From Senegalia massiliensis (GTDB lineage Bacteria > Bacillota > Clostridia > Tissierellales > SIT17), in contig NZ_QXXA01000004.1 of NCBI RefSeq assembly GCF_009911265.1, positions 1-64,000 of the forward strand: a stretch of DNA of 64,000 nucleotides, read 5' to 3'. How positions within the stretch are numbered: the first letter of the stretch is position 1; the number at the start of each line of letters is the position of its first letter. A program made the position numbers and the translations under genes. This document shows, piece by piece, positions 8,480 to 17,383 of this stretch. The notes below the pieces were generated by a model that worked only from the letters and a program-made list of their open reading frames with translations, made no database searches and was not told where the DNA came from.

Positions 8480-9520
8480 CTACTCAAAATACCATTTTAA
8501 TATATTAGATAAATCTAAAGATAATCTTTGAACAACCGGAATAACTTTTGAATATTCCATTCTTGTAGGACCTATTACTCCAATCTTACCAATTATTCTA
8601 CCATTTACTCGATAAGTTGCAGTAATTAAACTACAGTTCTTGATTTCATCATACATATTTTCTTCTCCGATATAAATCCCTAAGTTATTTATATCTTCTA
8701 TATCTTTGTTTAAAAGCATATCTATAATATTTTCTTTATTTTGAATAAATGATATAAATGATTTTGCCTTTTCTATATCATTATATTCAGGAAAATTGAA
8801 TATTTTAGTGATTCCATTAGAGTAAGATTCTATCTCATCAATATTACTAAAAGAGTTATTTATTGTAGATATAAGAGATTCCAATATATCTTTATATTCA
8901 TACATATTATTTGTAATATCTTTTTCTAGAACTTTACCTATTCCACCAATCATCTTCCCTTTTAATTTTGCTGTAAGTAAATTTGATATTATATTTAGCT
9001 GATCATTAGATACAATATTATCTAGTCTTAATATAGTGTTTTTAACTATACCTGAATCAGTTACAATTACTAGTAATACTCTGAATTCATCTATTGGAAC
9101 TAATTGTATATGTTTTATATTACTAAGTTTTAATTGTGGTGCTATAGCCAATGAGGTATAATTTGTTAGTTTTGATAATATAGAAGCACTATTTTCTATC
9201 AACTCTTCAACTCTACCTATTTCCTTCAGCATTTTTTTATCTAAATTATTCAATTTTTCTTTTGTTAAGTTTTGTTCCTCTGTTAGCTTATTTACATATA
9301 ATCGATAAGCCTTATTTGATGGTATTCTTCCCGCTGAGGTGTGCGGTTGTAATAAAAACCCTAGTTCTTCTAGATCTGACATTTCATTTCTAATTGTAGC
9401 TGGACTAACACCCAGATCATATCTTTTAGATATTGTTCTAGATCCAATTGGCTCAGCGTTTGTTATATAATTATGGATGATAGCCTGTAATATCTTTAGT
9501 TTTCTTCCATCAATCTTCAT
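8480..9520 (-). CDS. hrcA: Heat-inducible transcription repressor HrcA
   Basis: 346 aa. The N-terminal winged helix (LKILQAIIHNYITNAEPIGSRTISKRYDLGVSPATIRNEMSDLEE region) recognises CIRCE; a GAF-like core follows, and VNGRIIGKIGVIGPTRMEYS and a YFE end are typical. HrcA represses its own operon and depends on GroEL in relatives. ATG start behind GGGTGAT. The CIRCE element is 24 bp upstream. Confidence 0.96.
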   Translation of the reverse strand: MKIDGRKLKILQAIIHNYITNAEPIGSRTISKRYDLGVSPATIRNEMSDLEELGFLLQPHTSAGRIPSNKAYRLYVNKLTEEQNLTKEKLNNLDKKMLKEIGRVEELIENSASILSKLTNYTSLAIAPQLKLSNIKHIQLVPIDEFRVLLVIVTDSGIVKNTILRLDNIVSNDQLNIISNLLTAKLKGKMIGGIGKVLEKDITNNMYEYKDILESLISTINNSFSNIDEIESYSNGITKIFNFPEYNDIEKAKSFISFIQNKENIIDMLLNKDIEDINNLGIYIGEENMYDEIKNCSLITATYRVNGRIIGKIGVIGPTRMEYSKVIPVVQRLSLDLSNILKWYFE

Positions 9521-9544
9521 AGTATCACCCTTCTCATCTAGTTA

Positions 9545-9571
9545 TTAGCACTCTATTAAATAGAGTGCTAA
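9545..9571 (-). promoter_or_regulatory. CIRCE operator
   Basis: TTAGCACTC, nine-base spacer, GAGTGCTAA: an exact 9-9-9 CIRCE palindrome. It overlaps the expected transcription start of the hrcA operon, the position where HrcA blocks transcription. Confidence 0.98.
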
Positions 9572-9582
9572 TATCTATATAA

Positions 9583-9611
9583 AAATTATCATTTTATAAG
9601 AAGTTTGTCAA
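9583..9611 (-). promoter_or_regulatory. Sigma-A-type promoter of the hrcA operon
   Basis: Minus-strand TTGACA (9611-9606), 17-base spacer, TAATTT (9588-9583), directly upstream of CIRCE. The -35 is perfect and the -10 weaker, consistent with basal expression limited by HrcA. Confidence 0.7.
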
Positions 9612-9619
9612 CCCCTTTT

Positions 9620-10750
9620 TTATATAAAAAGACTAAAAACTCTATTTGATAAATCTCGTCCTTTTTTTGTCAAATAAATTCTATCTTTTTTATTCTCTAT
9701 AAGCCCATATCCAATACTTTCTTCTATAGCTTTTTTGAATTTTTTATCAAGTTCTATATTATATCTTTCTTTAAACTTTATTTTTGATATTCCTTCATTT
9801 AATCTTAACCCTAAAATTATATATTCACTCATCTCTGTTTCTAAATCAATATTTTCAGAATAATCTACAGGGAATTTATTTTTATAAATATTACTTTTAT
9901 AATCAAGATAATTTTTAGTATTGCCCCATCTCTTTGAAAACATATTTGAATGTGAAGAAACTCCAAGTCCTAAATATGGCTTTAATTTCCAATAATACAT
10001 GTTATGCTTGCATTCATATCCTTTTTTTGAAAAATTAGATATCTCATATTGATAAATATTATTTTTTTCTAATACTTTTATCCCTTCATGATACATTTTT
10101 CTTTCTATATCTTCATGTGAAATATTTAAATTACCTTCATTATATCTTTTATAAAAGGGAGTTCCTTCTTCTATACTTAAACTATAAAAAGATATATGAG
10201 GAATATTTAATTTTATCATTTGGTTTAAGGATTCTAGCACATCTTCTATATTTTGATCTGGTAAATTAAACATTATATCAGTATTTATATTAGTAAATCC
10301 AGTTTCTTTCAAAAGATTGTAAGTACTTAAAAAATCATTTTTATTATGAACCCTACCTATATCATTTAATATTCTGTCTTGAAATGATTGTACTCCAACA
10401 CTAATTCTATTTATGCCCATTTTTTTATAATATAATAATTTATTTTTATTTAACGTTTTAGGATTTGCTTCTATTGTTATTTCTTCTAAATCTAATTTAA
10501 ACTTATCATTTAACTTTTCTAAAATATCTCCAATAAATTTTTCATTTACTAGGGAAGGTGTACCTCCGCCAAAGAATAATGTTTTAAATTTATATTCTGT
10601 GACTATATCACTATACATATCTATTTCTTTTAATAATAAAGATATGTACTCTTCTACTTTTTTTTCATTATAACAAAAAGAAGTAAAGTCACAATAATCA
10701 CATTTCTTTATGCAAAAAGGTATATGAATATATAATGCAGCATCTTTCAA
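9620..10750 (-). CDS. hemW: Radical SAM HemW (heme chaperone-like)
   Basis: 376 aa. Radical SAM cluster CIKKCDYCDFTSFCY follows ALYIHIPFC, as in HemW proteins; FFGGGTPSLV and TIEANPKTL are family motifs, and a winged-helix-like C-terminus follows. HemW is annotated as coproporphyrinogen oxidase-like but inserts heme in characterised cases; no heme genes are nearby to test this. TTG start chosen because GAGAGGTGA precedes it by about 5 bases; a longer frame from 10765 would start within that site. Between lepA and hrcA, a conserved Firmicute order. Confidence 0.9.
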   Translation of the reverse strand: MKDAALYIHIPFCIKKCDYCDFTSFCYNEKKVEEYISLLLKEIDMYSDIVTEYKFKTLFFGGGTPSLVNEKFIGDILEKLNDKFKLDLEEITIEANPKTLNKNKLLYYKKMGINRISVGVQSFQDRILNDIGRVHNKNDFLSTYNLLKETGFTNINTDIMFNLPDQNIEDVLESLNQMIKLNIPHISFYSLSIEEGTPFYKRYNEGNLNISHEDIERKMYHEGIKVLEKNNIYQYEISNFSKKGYECKHNMYYWKLKPYLGLGVSSHSNMFSKRWGNTKNYLDYKSNIYKNKFPVDYSENIDLETEMSEYIILGLRLNEGISKIKFKERYNIELDKKFKKAIEESIGYGLIENKKDRIYLTKKGRDLSNRVFSLFI

Positions 10751-10795
10751 AAAATCACCTCTCAATAATATATTAATCTATTTTATAAAATTAAT

Positions 10796-10818
10796 AATGC
10801 ACACAAATTGTGTGCATT
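10796..10818 (-). terminator. Hairpin after lepA
   Basis: A 10-bp perfect stem (10796-10805 with 10809-10818) directly after the lepA stop codon, followed on the transcript by an AT-rich stretch without a clean U run. Possibly a partial terminator between lepA and hemW. Confidence 0.55.
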
Positions 10819-12633
10819 TTATTTATCATCAAATTTAAGTACAGCAAGAAAAGCGTCTTGTGGAACTTCTACATTACCAACTTGCCTCATTCTTTTCTTT
10901 CCTTCTTTTTGCTTTTCTAATAACTTTTTCTTTCTACTTATATCTCCACCATAACATTTAGATAGAACATCTTTTCTAAGAGCTCTTATTGTTTCTCTTG
11001 CTATAACTTTATTTCCAATACTCGCTTGTATAGGAACTGCAAACATATGACGTGGTATAACATCTTTTAGCTTTTCAGCAATCATTCTCCCTCTTTCATA
11101 TGCCTTATCTTTATGTGCAATTATTGAAAATGCATCTACTAATTCTTTGTTTATAAGTATATCAAGCTTAACTAACTCTGATTGTTCATATCCTTTTAGT
11201 TCATAATCTAATGATGCATATCCTTTAGTTTTTGATTTTAATGCATCAAAAAAATCATAAATTACTTCATTAAGTGGTATGTCATAATGCATTACTACTC
11301 TTGTTTCTTCCAAGTATTCCATATTCTTAAAAACTGCACGTCTACTTTGACACAATTCCATTACAGGACCTACAAAGTCAGTTGGAGACATAATTGAAGC
11401 TTCAACTATTGGTTCTTCCATATACTCAATCTCTTGAGTAGCTGGCATATTAGTTGGATTTTGTATTTCAATTAATTCGCCATCTGTTTTTTTGATTTTA
11501 TAAATAACACTGGGTGCAGTAGTTACTATATTTAAATCGAATTCTCTTTCTAATCTTTCTTGTATTATTTCCAGATGAAGTAAACCTAAAAATCCACATC
11601 TAAATCCAAAACCCAATGCTACAGAAGTTTCTGCTTCAAATGTAAGTGAGGCATCATTTACTTGTAACTTTTCTAAAGCTTCACGAACATTGTTATAGTC
11701 TTCCCCTTCAGCTGGATAAATACCACAATATACCATTGGAGTAACCTTTTTGTATCCTGGTAAAGGCTCCTCTGCAGGCTTTTCAACGCTTGTTATAGTA
11801 TCCCCTACTCTTGCATCTTTTACATTTTTGATACTTGCAGAAACATAGCCTACATCTCCTGCATTAAGTGAGTCTATTTCAACCATATTAGGAGAAAAAA
11901 TTCCCACTTCTGTTACTTCAAATTTTTTATCAGTTGCCATCATTTTTATTTCCATACCTTTTTCTATGGAACCTTCCATAACTCTTACATCAGCAATAAC
12001 ACCCTTATATGAATCATAATATGAATCAAATATTAGTGCTTTTAATGGATTATCATTATCCCCACTAGGAGCAGGAATATCTTTAACGATAGCTTCTAAA
12101 ACATCTTCTATATTTAATCCTTCTTTTGCAGAAATCATAGGTGCTTCCGAGCAATCAAGCCCTACAACATCTTCAACTTCTTTTTTTACTTCTTCTGGTC
12201 TTGCACTTGGTAAATCTATTTTATTTATTACAGGTAATATTTCAAGATCTTGTTCTATAGCTAAATATACATTGGCTAAAGTTTGAGCTTCTACTCCTTG
12301 TGCAGCATCTACTACAAGAATTGCCCCTTCACATGCAGCAAGACTTCTTGATACTTCATAATTGAAATCTACATGTCCTGGAGTATCTATCAAGTTTAAT
12401 ATGTACTCATTACCATCTTTAGCTTTATATACTAATCTAGTAGTTTGTAGCTTTATTGTTATACCTCTTTCTCTTTCCAAGTCCATATTATCTAAAAGTT
12501 GCTCTTGCATTTCCCTTTTTGTTACAAGCCCTGTACTTTGAATAAGTCTATCTGCAAGTGTTGACTTACCATGATCAATGTGGGCAATTATAGAAAAATT
12601 TCTAACTCTTGTTCTTCTTTCTCTTATATCCAT
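10819..12633 (-). CDS. lepA: Elongation factor 4 (LepA)
   Basis: 604 aa. G-domain motifs [31 protein letters not shown] and NKIDLP; EF-G-like domains II, III and V; then the LepA-specific C-terminal domain with [24 protein letters not shown] and [17 protein letters not shown]4 is a ribosomal GTPase linked to back-translocation or 30S assembly. ATG behind AGGAGGAAAAC. It follows a terminated small gene, so it should have its own promoter in the 81-bp gap; none is convincing by eye. Confidence 0.96.
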   Translation of the reverse strand: MDIRERRTRVRNFSIIAHIDHGKSTLADRLIQSTGLVTKREMQEQLLDNMDLERERGITIKLQTTRLVYKAKDGNEYILNLIDTPGHVDFNYEVSRSLAACEGAILVVDAAQGVEAQTLANVYLAIEQDLEILPVINKIDLPSARPEEVKKEVEDVVGLDCSEAPMISAKEGLNIEDVLEAIVKDIPAPSGDNDNPLKALIFDSYYDSYKGVIADVRVMEGSIEKGMEIKMMATDKKFEVTEVGIFSPNMVEIDSLNAGDVGYVSASIKNVKDARVGDTITSVEKPAEEPLPGYKKVTPMVYCGIYPAEGEDYNNVREALEKLQVNDASLTFEAETSVALGFGFRCGFLGLLHLEIIQERLEREFDLNIVTTAPSVIYKIKKTDGELIEIQNPTNMPATQEIEYMEEPIVEASIMSPTDFVGPVMELCQSRRAVFKNMEYLEETRVVMHYDIPLNEVIYDFFDALKSKTKGYASLDYELKGYEQSELVKLDILINKELVDAFSIIAHKDKAYERGRMIAEKLKDVIPRHMFAVPIQASIGNKVIARETIRALRKDVLSKCYGGDISRKKKLLEKQKEGKKRMRQVGNVEVPQDAFLAVLKFDDK

Positions 12634-12714
12634 GTTTTCCTCCTCTATAGGAAATGTTACTTATTTCATTATTATCTAACTTGTAGAATATCATATAATT
12701 AGATATAAGTAAAT

Positions 12715-12737
12715 AAAAAGCGACAAAGTCGCTTTTT
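12715..12737 (-). terminator. Terminator after the 92-aa membrane protein
   Basis: GC-containing 10-bp stem (12715-12724 with 12728-12737, loop AAA) followed by a U run on the minus-strand transcript; it overlaps the stop codon of the small gene. Confidence 0.85.
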
Positions 12738-13014
12738 AAAATATATTTACTATATATTCTTTTATATTTCTCACTGCTTTATTGAAATTTATGTCATATT
12801 CATTCCCAAAAATTTCAATAACATGTGTTGATTTTTCATATTCATAATTAAAAACAGATATATCTGTTAAATCAAAATAGTTATATAAACTATCATTTAC
12901 TATACTAATGGCAACAACTAATAATATTACCATCAAAGATATAATTAAAATTTTTAACCTTTTTCTTTTTTTATTTCTCTTTTCTTTTAAATATCTTTCA
13001 AGTCTACTTTCCAT
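12736..13014 (-). CDS. Small single-pass membrane protein of unknown function
   Basis: 92 residues starting MESRLERYLKEKRNKKRKRLK. A strongly basic N-terminus is followed by one hydrophobic segment (about residues 21-42, ILIISLMVILLVVAISIV) and a short outside tail of about 50 residues. By the positive-inside rule the N-terminus is cytoplasmic. ATG 13014 was chosen over 13044 because GGTGATGAG precedes it. It lies between the signal peptidase gene and lepA near sporulation genes, but no motif gives a function. Confidence 0.7.
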   Translation of the reverse strand: MESRLERYLKEKRNKKRKRLKILIISLMVILLVVAISIVNDSLYNYFDLTDISVFNYEYEKSTHVIEIFGNEYDINFNKAVRNIKEYIVNIF

Positions 13015-13063
13015 ATTCTCATCACCATTAATGAGTATGGACAATTATTATAATTTTATACTT

Positions 13064-13606
13064 TTATTTTAAAGTTCCAAATCTATCGTTAAATGGGTAA
13101 TATCTAAAAAAGGCTTTACCTGTTATTTCGTCAATATTTACTGTTCCAAAATATCTACTATCCTTACTAGCATTTTTAAGTCTATTATCTCCTAAGACAA
13201 ATACTTCATCTTTCCCTACTTCTATTTTAAGTTCTTCATTTGTATAACTGTTAGGTGCAACATAATCTTCATGTAATTTCTCTCCATTTAAATATACATA
13301 TCCATTTTTTATCTGAACAGTATCTCCTTCTACACCTATTACTCTTTTTATATAATCTTTATTCATTTCATCCGGTGCATGTAATACGACAATATCACCT
13401 CTTTTAGGTTCATCTACTATATATACAATTTTATTTGTAAATAATCTATCCTTTTCATGTAGAGTAGGATACATAGAATTACCTAATACATATGTTGTAT
13501 TAAAAATAAATGTTTTTATTATAATTGCAATAACTACAGCAAGTAAAATACTTTTTATCCATTCAAAAGCTTCGTTTTTAAATTTATTACTTTTATCTTC
13601 TGACAT
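13064..13606 (-). CDS. Signal peptidase I
   Basis: 180 aa with one N-terminal membrane segment (about residues 16-36), then the S26 motifs: catalytic serine in GNSMYPTL, general-base lysine in YIKRVIGVEGD, and box E GDNRLKNASKDSRYFG. It cleaves signal peptides of secreted proteins on the outer membrane face. A charged cytoplasmic N-terminus (MSEDKSNKFKNEAFEWIK) matches the Gram-positive SipS group. It follows spoIIP after a terminator, so it likely has separate transcription. Confidence 0.94.
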   Translation of the reverse strand: MSEDKSNKFKNEAFEWIKSILLAVVIAIIIKTFIFNTTYVLGNSMYPTLHEKDRLFTNKIVYIVDEPKRGDIVVLHAPDEMNKDYIKRVIGVEGDTVQIKNGYVYLNGEKLHEDYVAPNSYTNEELKIEVGKDEVFVLGDNRLKNASKDSRYFGTVNIDEITGKAFFRYYPFNDRFGTLK

Positions 13607-13660
13607 ATATACACCTCCTATTAAGATATTATTATTGTACCATTTTTTTTCCTAAAAAAG

Positions 13661-13685
13661 AAGGGTATTAATTTACCATACCCTT
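13661..13685 (-). terminator. Terminator after spoIIP
   Basis: Eight-bp stem (13661-13668 with 13678-13685, 9-nt loop), followed by CTTTTTT on the minus strand, overlapping the end of spoIIP. Confidence 0.75.
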
Positions 13686-14834
13686 TAATGCTACATCCAA
13701 TATTTCAGAAACATAATCTGCAGTTCTTTCTGTCTCTTCTAAAGTATTAACATTGCTTCCTACTTCCATAAGTAAACTATAGTCACTTAAATATTGATTA
13801 AACTTTCCATAAGGTTTTATAATAGGTTTTAAACATAAACCTGGATACATCATATCTGATACAGACTTTATATAATTTGCAAATTGTAAAACTTTATCTT
13901 TATTAGGAGTATCATTTCCAACTACAAATTTAAAAGTACCTACTTTTTTACCATCAATCTGTACAACACTTTCTTTTTTTATACGATCATAATATGAAGC
14001 TCCTGGAGATACTCCATCTCTATGAATATCTATTAATACTCTTAGGTTCTTTTCACCCTTTAATTCTTTTTCTATAGTAGAACGAGCTCTTGAATATGAT
14101 GCATTATAACTTGGATAATCATGAGTAGTCTCAATATGTTTTACCGGATGACCTTTTTCTATTAATTTTTCTGTTATTATATCACCTATTTTTATCATAT
14201 TATAATTTTTATCTCTTGATCTAAAACCACCATCATGATTTGGTAAATATGCTTCTGTAGCATGAGTATGATAAATCATAATATAAGGTTTATTCTTTGC
14301 AACACTTATACTTTTAGGTTTATCTATATTTTTAATTTTTTCTAAAGCCTTTTCTTTCGATATTCCAAGATTCCCCACTTCTATTACTTCTTCTTCACCT
14401 ATAAATGATATATCTCCCAACGCTTCATAATCTGTATCTCCTTGTATTTGATGAAATGTTTCCTCATTTTCATCTAAATCTTTTTTCGAACCTCTACTTG
14501 AAAGTTGAGGTTCTTCTGCCATATTAATTATAGCAGGTAATTGTGTTTTTATTAGATTTTTATCAATGTTTAACTTCCCTATAAGTTTTGATTTTATATT
14601 TATTAAAAAAGACTCTTTATCATATTTATTTTTATATACATTCCCAAAAAAAGTATTTGAATTACTTATTAAGTCAGTAAAAACATTTAACTCCACAACT
14701 TCTACTGTTTTTTCTACTTTTTCTTCAGTTTCAAATTTATCTATAATCCTTATACCTGTGAATATGATTGACAAACATACTATAGCTGCAACAATATAAA
14801 TTATGCTTCTATCTTTTACATAGTATACTTTCAT
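13668..14834 (-). CDS. spoIIP: Stage II sporulation protein P
   Basis: 388 aa. A single membrane anchor near residues 9-28 is followed by a long linker and the SpoIIP amidase/endopeptidase domain: MIYHTHATEAYLPN supplies metal-ligand histidines, DIHRDG and the SLLMEVGSNVNTLEE region complete the active site. SpoIIP degrades septal peptidoglycan during engulfment with SpoIID and SpoIIM. ATG follows AGGAGGAAAAT. It lies downstream of gpr, the usual order in spore formers, and supports an endospore-forming host. Confidence 0.95.
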   Translation of the reverse strand: MKVYYVKDRSIIYIVAAIVCLSIIFTGIRIIDKFETEEKVEKTVEVVELNVFTDLISNSNTFFGNVYKNKYDKESFLINIKSKLIGKLNIDKNLIKTQLPAIINMAEEPQLSSRGSKKDLDENEETFHQIQGDTDYEALGDISFIGEEEVIEVGNLGISKEKALEKIKNIDKPKSISVAKNKPYIMIYHTHATEAYLPNHDGGFRSRDKNYNMIKIGDIITEKLIEKGHPVKHIETTHDYPSYNASYSRARSTIEKELKGEKNLRVLIDIHRDGVSPGASYYDRIKKESVVQIDGKKVGTFKFVVGNDTPNKDKVLQFANYIKSVSDMMYPGLCLKPIIKPYGKFNQYLSDYSLLMEVGSNVNTLEETERTADYVSEILDVALKGMVN

Positions 14835-14848
14835 TATTTTCCTCCTCT

Positions 14849-14882
14849 TATAGTTTATATAGAATCCACTATATAAACTATA
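14849..14882 (-). repeat. 14-bp perfect inverted repeat between gpr and spoIIP
   Basis: TATAGTTTATATAG and its exact complement are separated by 6 bases, placed between the gpr stop and the spoIIP ribosome-binding site. It is AT-rich and lacks a U run, so it could be an attenuator, an RNA stability element or an operator. Confidence 0.5.
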
Positions 14883-14906
14883 TTCAGAAGAATTGTTAAA
14901 TATGAT

Positions 14907-15881
14907 TTAATTTAAATATCTATTTACATCTTTTAAATCTATTCCTGGATGAACAGATATATTTATACCATTGGATATAATTTGACTTAAATCATTAATT
15001 AAATCATCAACTTCTTTTGGAGTAACCATTACATTATCCATATAAGGAGACAGTACTTCTTTTATTAAATTATATTTATCATTTTCCTCCAAATCTTCTA
15101 ATAATGAATAAAATTGTTGCCCCTTTTCAGATTGTTGTTTCATTTCACCAATTATAAGTCCTATAGTATCATTTATAAGTGTTGCTGCATCGACAACAGT
15201 AGGAATTCCTATAGCTATTACTGGTACTCCTAAATATTCTTCACTTATTGGTTTTCTTCTATTTCCTACACCAGATCCTGGACTAATACCTGTATCTGAT
15301 ATTTGTATTGTAGAGCTAATATGCTTCATATTCCTTGAAGCTAGTGCATCTACAGCTATTATTAATTCTGGTTCCGTTTTCTCTACAATACCTTTTATAA
15401 TTTCACTTGTTTCCATTCCTGTAAGTCCCATAACACCAGGGGATATAGATGAAACATTTGCCATTGTTTCATCACTTTCTTTTTTATATGCCTTAAAAAA
15501 ATGTCTTGTTACTAATATTTTTTCAACTACCTTTGGTCCTAATGCATCAGGAGTAACATTCCTATTTCCCAAGCCTACAACTAAAGTTTTACCATGACTT
15601 TTTTTACTGATTATTGCTTTTAATTCTTTAGCTAATACTTTACTTATATTGTCTTTTAAATCTTGATCTGCTCTCTTTAAAGCAGAACATTCTATTGTAG
15701 TATAATTTCCAATTTTTTTATTTAATTTTTCTTCTCCTGTTTTATCTAATATTTTAATCCTTACTATTTTATAATCATCAGTTTCTTCTTTTTCAATTTC
15801 TACTCCTGAAATTTCTTGTTCTTTACCTTCATTATATATTTCCCTTGCTTCTACAGCTAAATCCGTACGTATTTGAAACAT
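14907..15881 (-). CDS. gpr: Germination protease GPR
   Basis: 324 aa matching the A25 family of spore proteases that degrade small acid-soluble proteins during germination. The N-terminus MFQIRTDLAVEAREIY contains the RTDLAVEA stretch that resembles the family's self-processing and SASP cleavage sites; VVGLGNRNVTPDALGP, SPGVMGLTGMET and DALASRNMKHISSTIQ are conserved core motifs. GGAGTG 6 bases before ATG 15881 fixes the start over 15890. SASP genes themselves are not in this window. Confidence 0.95.
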   Translation of the reverse strand: MFQIRTDLAVEAREIYNEGKEQEISGVEIEKEETDDYKIVRIKILDKTGEEKLNKKIGNYTTIECSALKRADQDLKDNISKVLAKELKAIISKKSHGKTLVVGLGNRNVTPDALGPKVVEKILVTRHFFKAYKKESDETMANVSSISPGVMGLTGMETSEIIKGIVEKTEPELIIAVDALASRNMKHISSTIQISDTGISPGSGVGNRRKPISEEYLGVPVIAIGIPTVVDAATLINDTIGLIIGEMKQQSEKGQQFYSLLEDLEENDKYNLIKEVLSPYMDNVMVTPKEVDDLINDLSQIISNGINISVHPGIDLKDVNRYLN

Positions 15882-15982
15882 ATCTATCACTCCATTTTTA
15901 TGATTTTACTATTTGTATATATATTTCCTAACTAAACAAAAAATATTCTTTTATTTAAATTTTATCTATTCCCTTTTTTTGC

Positions 15983-16011
15983 TTGTAATAAAAGCTTATT
16001 TATGGTAAAAT
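15983..16011 (+). promoter_or_regulatory. Promoter of rpsT
   Basis: TTGTAA (15983-15988), 17-base spacer, TAAAAT (16006-16011); transcription would begin about 30 bp before the rpsT start. Confidence 0.6.
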
Positions 16012-16049
16012 AGCTTTTGTTAATGTATTTTGAAGGGGGTGAAAACCTA

Positions 16050-16313
16050 ATGGCAAATATTAAATCTGCTAAGAAAAGAATTAAAGTTATTGAAAATAAA
16101 ACATTGGTTAATAAAAAAAGAAAATCTCAAATAAAGACGTATATCAAAAAATTTGAAAATGCTTTAGACAATAATAATATAGATGAAGCAAAAGAATTAT
16201 TTAAGGTAATTGAAAAGAAACTTGATAGAGCTGCAATAAAAAATACTATGCATAAAAATAAAGCTAGTAGAAAAGTAAGTCAATTAGCTAGCAAGTTAAA
16301 TTCTGCTAAGTAA
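16050..16313 (+). CDS. rpsT: 30S ribosomal protein S20
   Basis: 87-aa basic helical protein, MANIKSAKKRIKVIENKTLVN onward, the standard S20 sequence including the HKNKASRKVSQLASKLN end. S20 binds 16S rRNA early in 30S assembly. ATG 16050 has AAGGGGGTG upstream; the longer frame from 16017 is leader sequence. Single-gene unit with its own promoter and terminator, convergent with holA. Confidence 0.97.
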   Translation: MANIKSAKKRIKVIENKTLVNKKRKSQIKTYIKKFENALDNNNIDEAKELFKVIEKKLDRAAIKNTMHKNKASRKVSQLASKLNSAK

Positions 16314-16315
16314 TA

Positions 16316-16353
16316 AAAAACTTCGGGGATAATAAAATCTACCCGAAGTTTTT
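16316..16353. terminator. Bidirectional terminator between rpsT and holA
   Basis: A 12-bp stem with CTTCGGG/CCCGAAG core (16316-16327 and 16342-16353) flanked by A and T runs, usable on both strands, at a convergent gene boundary. Confidence 0.9.
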
Positions 16354-17383
16354 ATTGTTTATTCATGTTCATTATGAGTATTTCTATTCCAAGCTTTGCA
16401 TCAATTTTCCCTTTTTTTATACTTTTATCAGTATTTATACATGTTTCTAAATTCCCTTTTAACGTGTCCAAAGAAAAGTTTTTACTTTGATTTAAAATTT
16501 TTTTAGCTACAAAATTAGGCACTTTCATCTTCTTAGATAATTCTATTATACTATATCCCTTTAACTGTAAAACTTTCGACATCAAAAGCAATCTAAATTG
16601 TCTTGTAATCATGTGAATAATAAGTTGAGGTGGCTCATTGTTTAATATCATGATATTAAAAATTGATATAGCTTTATTAAACCTCTTTTCTGCAATAGCA
16701 TCTACAAGTTCAAAGATATTACTTTGTAAAGATTTTATTAGTACTTTTTCTATATCATTTTCTTTTATTCTCTCCTCTTCCCCTATATAATTAACAGTTT
16801 TTTCAATTTCATTCTTCATATCATATAAAGTAATTTCACTATCAGAACTTAAATATCCTGTAATATTAATAAATCTATCTATACTTTTTTTATCTATAGT
16901 TTTGTTTTTCTTTTTAAATTCTTTCTCTACCCACTTCTCTAACTCACTACCTCTAATTTTATTAAACTCTATTATTCCACCTTGCTTTTTTATTCTTTTT
17001 ACTATTTTTTTTCTTTTATCTATAGATACCATCTTTATATTAAATATTAATATTGTAGAAGTAGATGGCTTATCTACGTAAGATAAAATATCCTTAGCTT
17101 CTTCTATTTTAGATTGATTTGAAAACCAAGGTGGATCATTTATTACAACCAATTTTTTTTCAGACATAAACGGAAGAGTTTCTGCTGCATTAATTGCATC
17201 AACTGAATTTATATCTTTTCCATCAATAGTTATGTAATTTAATGTTTCAAAATTAGGATCAATATACTTTTCTTTGATTTTTTCTATACAAAAATCAATT
17301 AAAAATACTTCTTGTCCCAAAAAAATATATATATTTTTCAAATCATTTTTTCTTATGTCATCTATTATTTCTTTATATCCCAT
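16352..17383 (-). CDS. holA: DNA polymerase III subunit delta
   Basis: 343 aa. The N-terminal domain starts MGYKEIIDDIRKNDLKNIYIFLGQE (delta subunits lack a functional P-loop here), followed by LPFMSEKKLVVINDPPWF, the AAA+ middle region, and the C-terminal collar domain (EPPQLIIHMITRQFRLLLMSK). Delta opens the sliding clamp within the clamp loader. The ATG lies inside the last 11 bases of comEC, and comEC-holA-rpsT is a common Firmicute neighbourhood. Confidence 0.94.
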   Translation of the reverse strand: MGYKEIIDDIRKNDLKNIYIFLGQEVFLIDFCIEKIKEKYIDPNFETLNYITIDGKDINSVDAINAAETLPFMSEKKLVVINDPPWFSNQSKIEEAKDILSYVDKPSTSTILIFNIKMVSIDKRKKIVKRIKKQGGIIEFNKIRGSELEKWVEKEFKKKNKTIDKKSIDRFINITGYLSSDSEITLYDMKNEIEKTVNYIGEEERIKENDIEKVLIKSLQSNIFELVDAIAEKRFNKAISIFNIMILNNEPPQLIIHMITRQFRLLLMSKVLQLKGYSIIELSKKMKVPNFVAKKILNQSKNFSLDTLKGNLETCINTDKSIKKGKIDAKLGIEILIMNMNKQ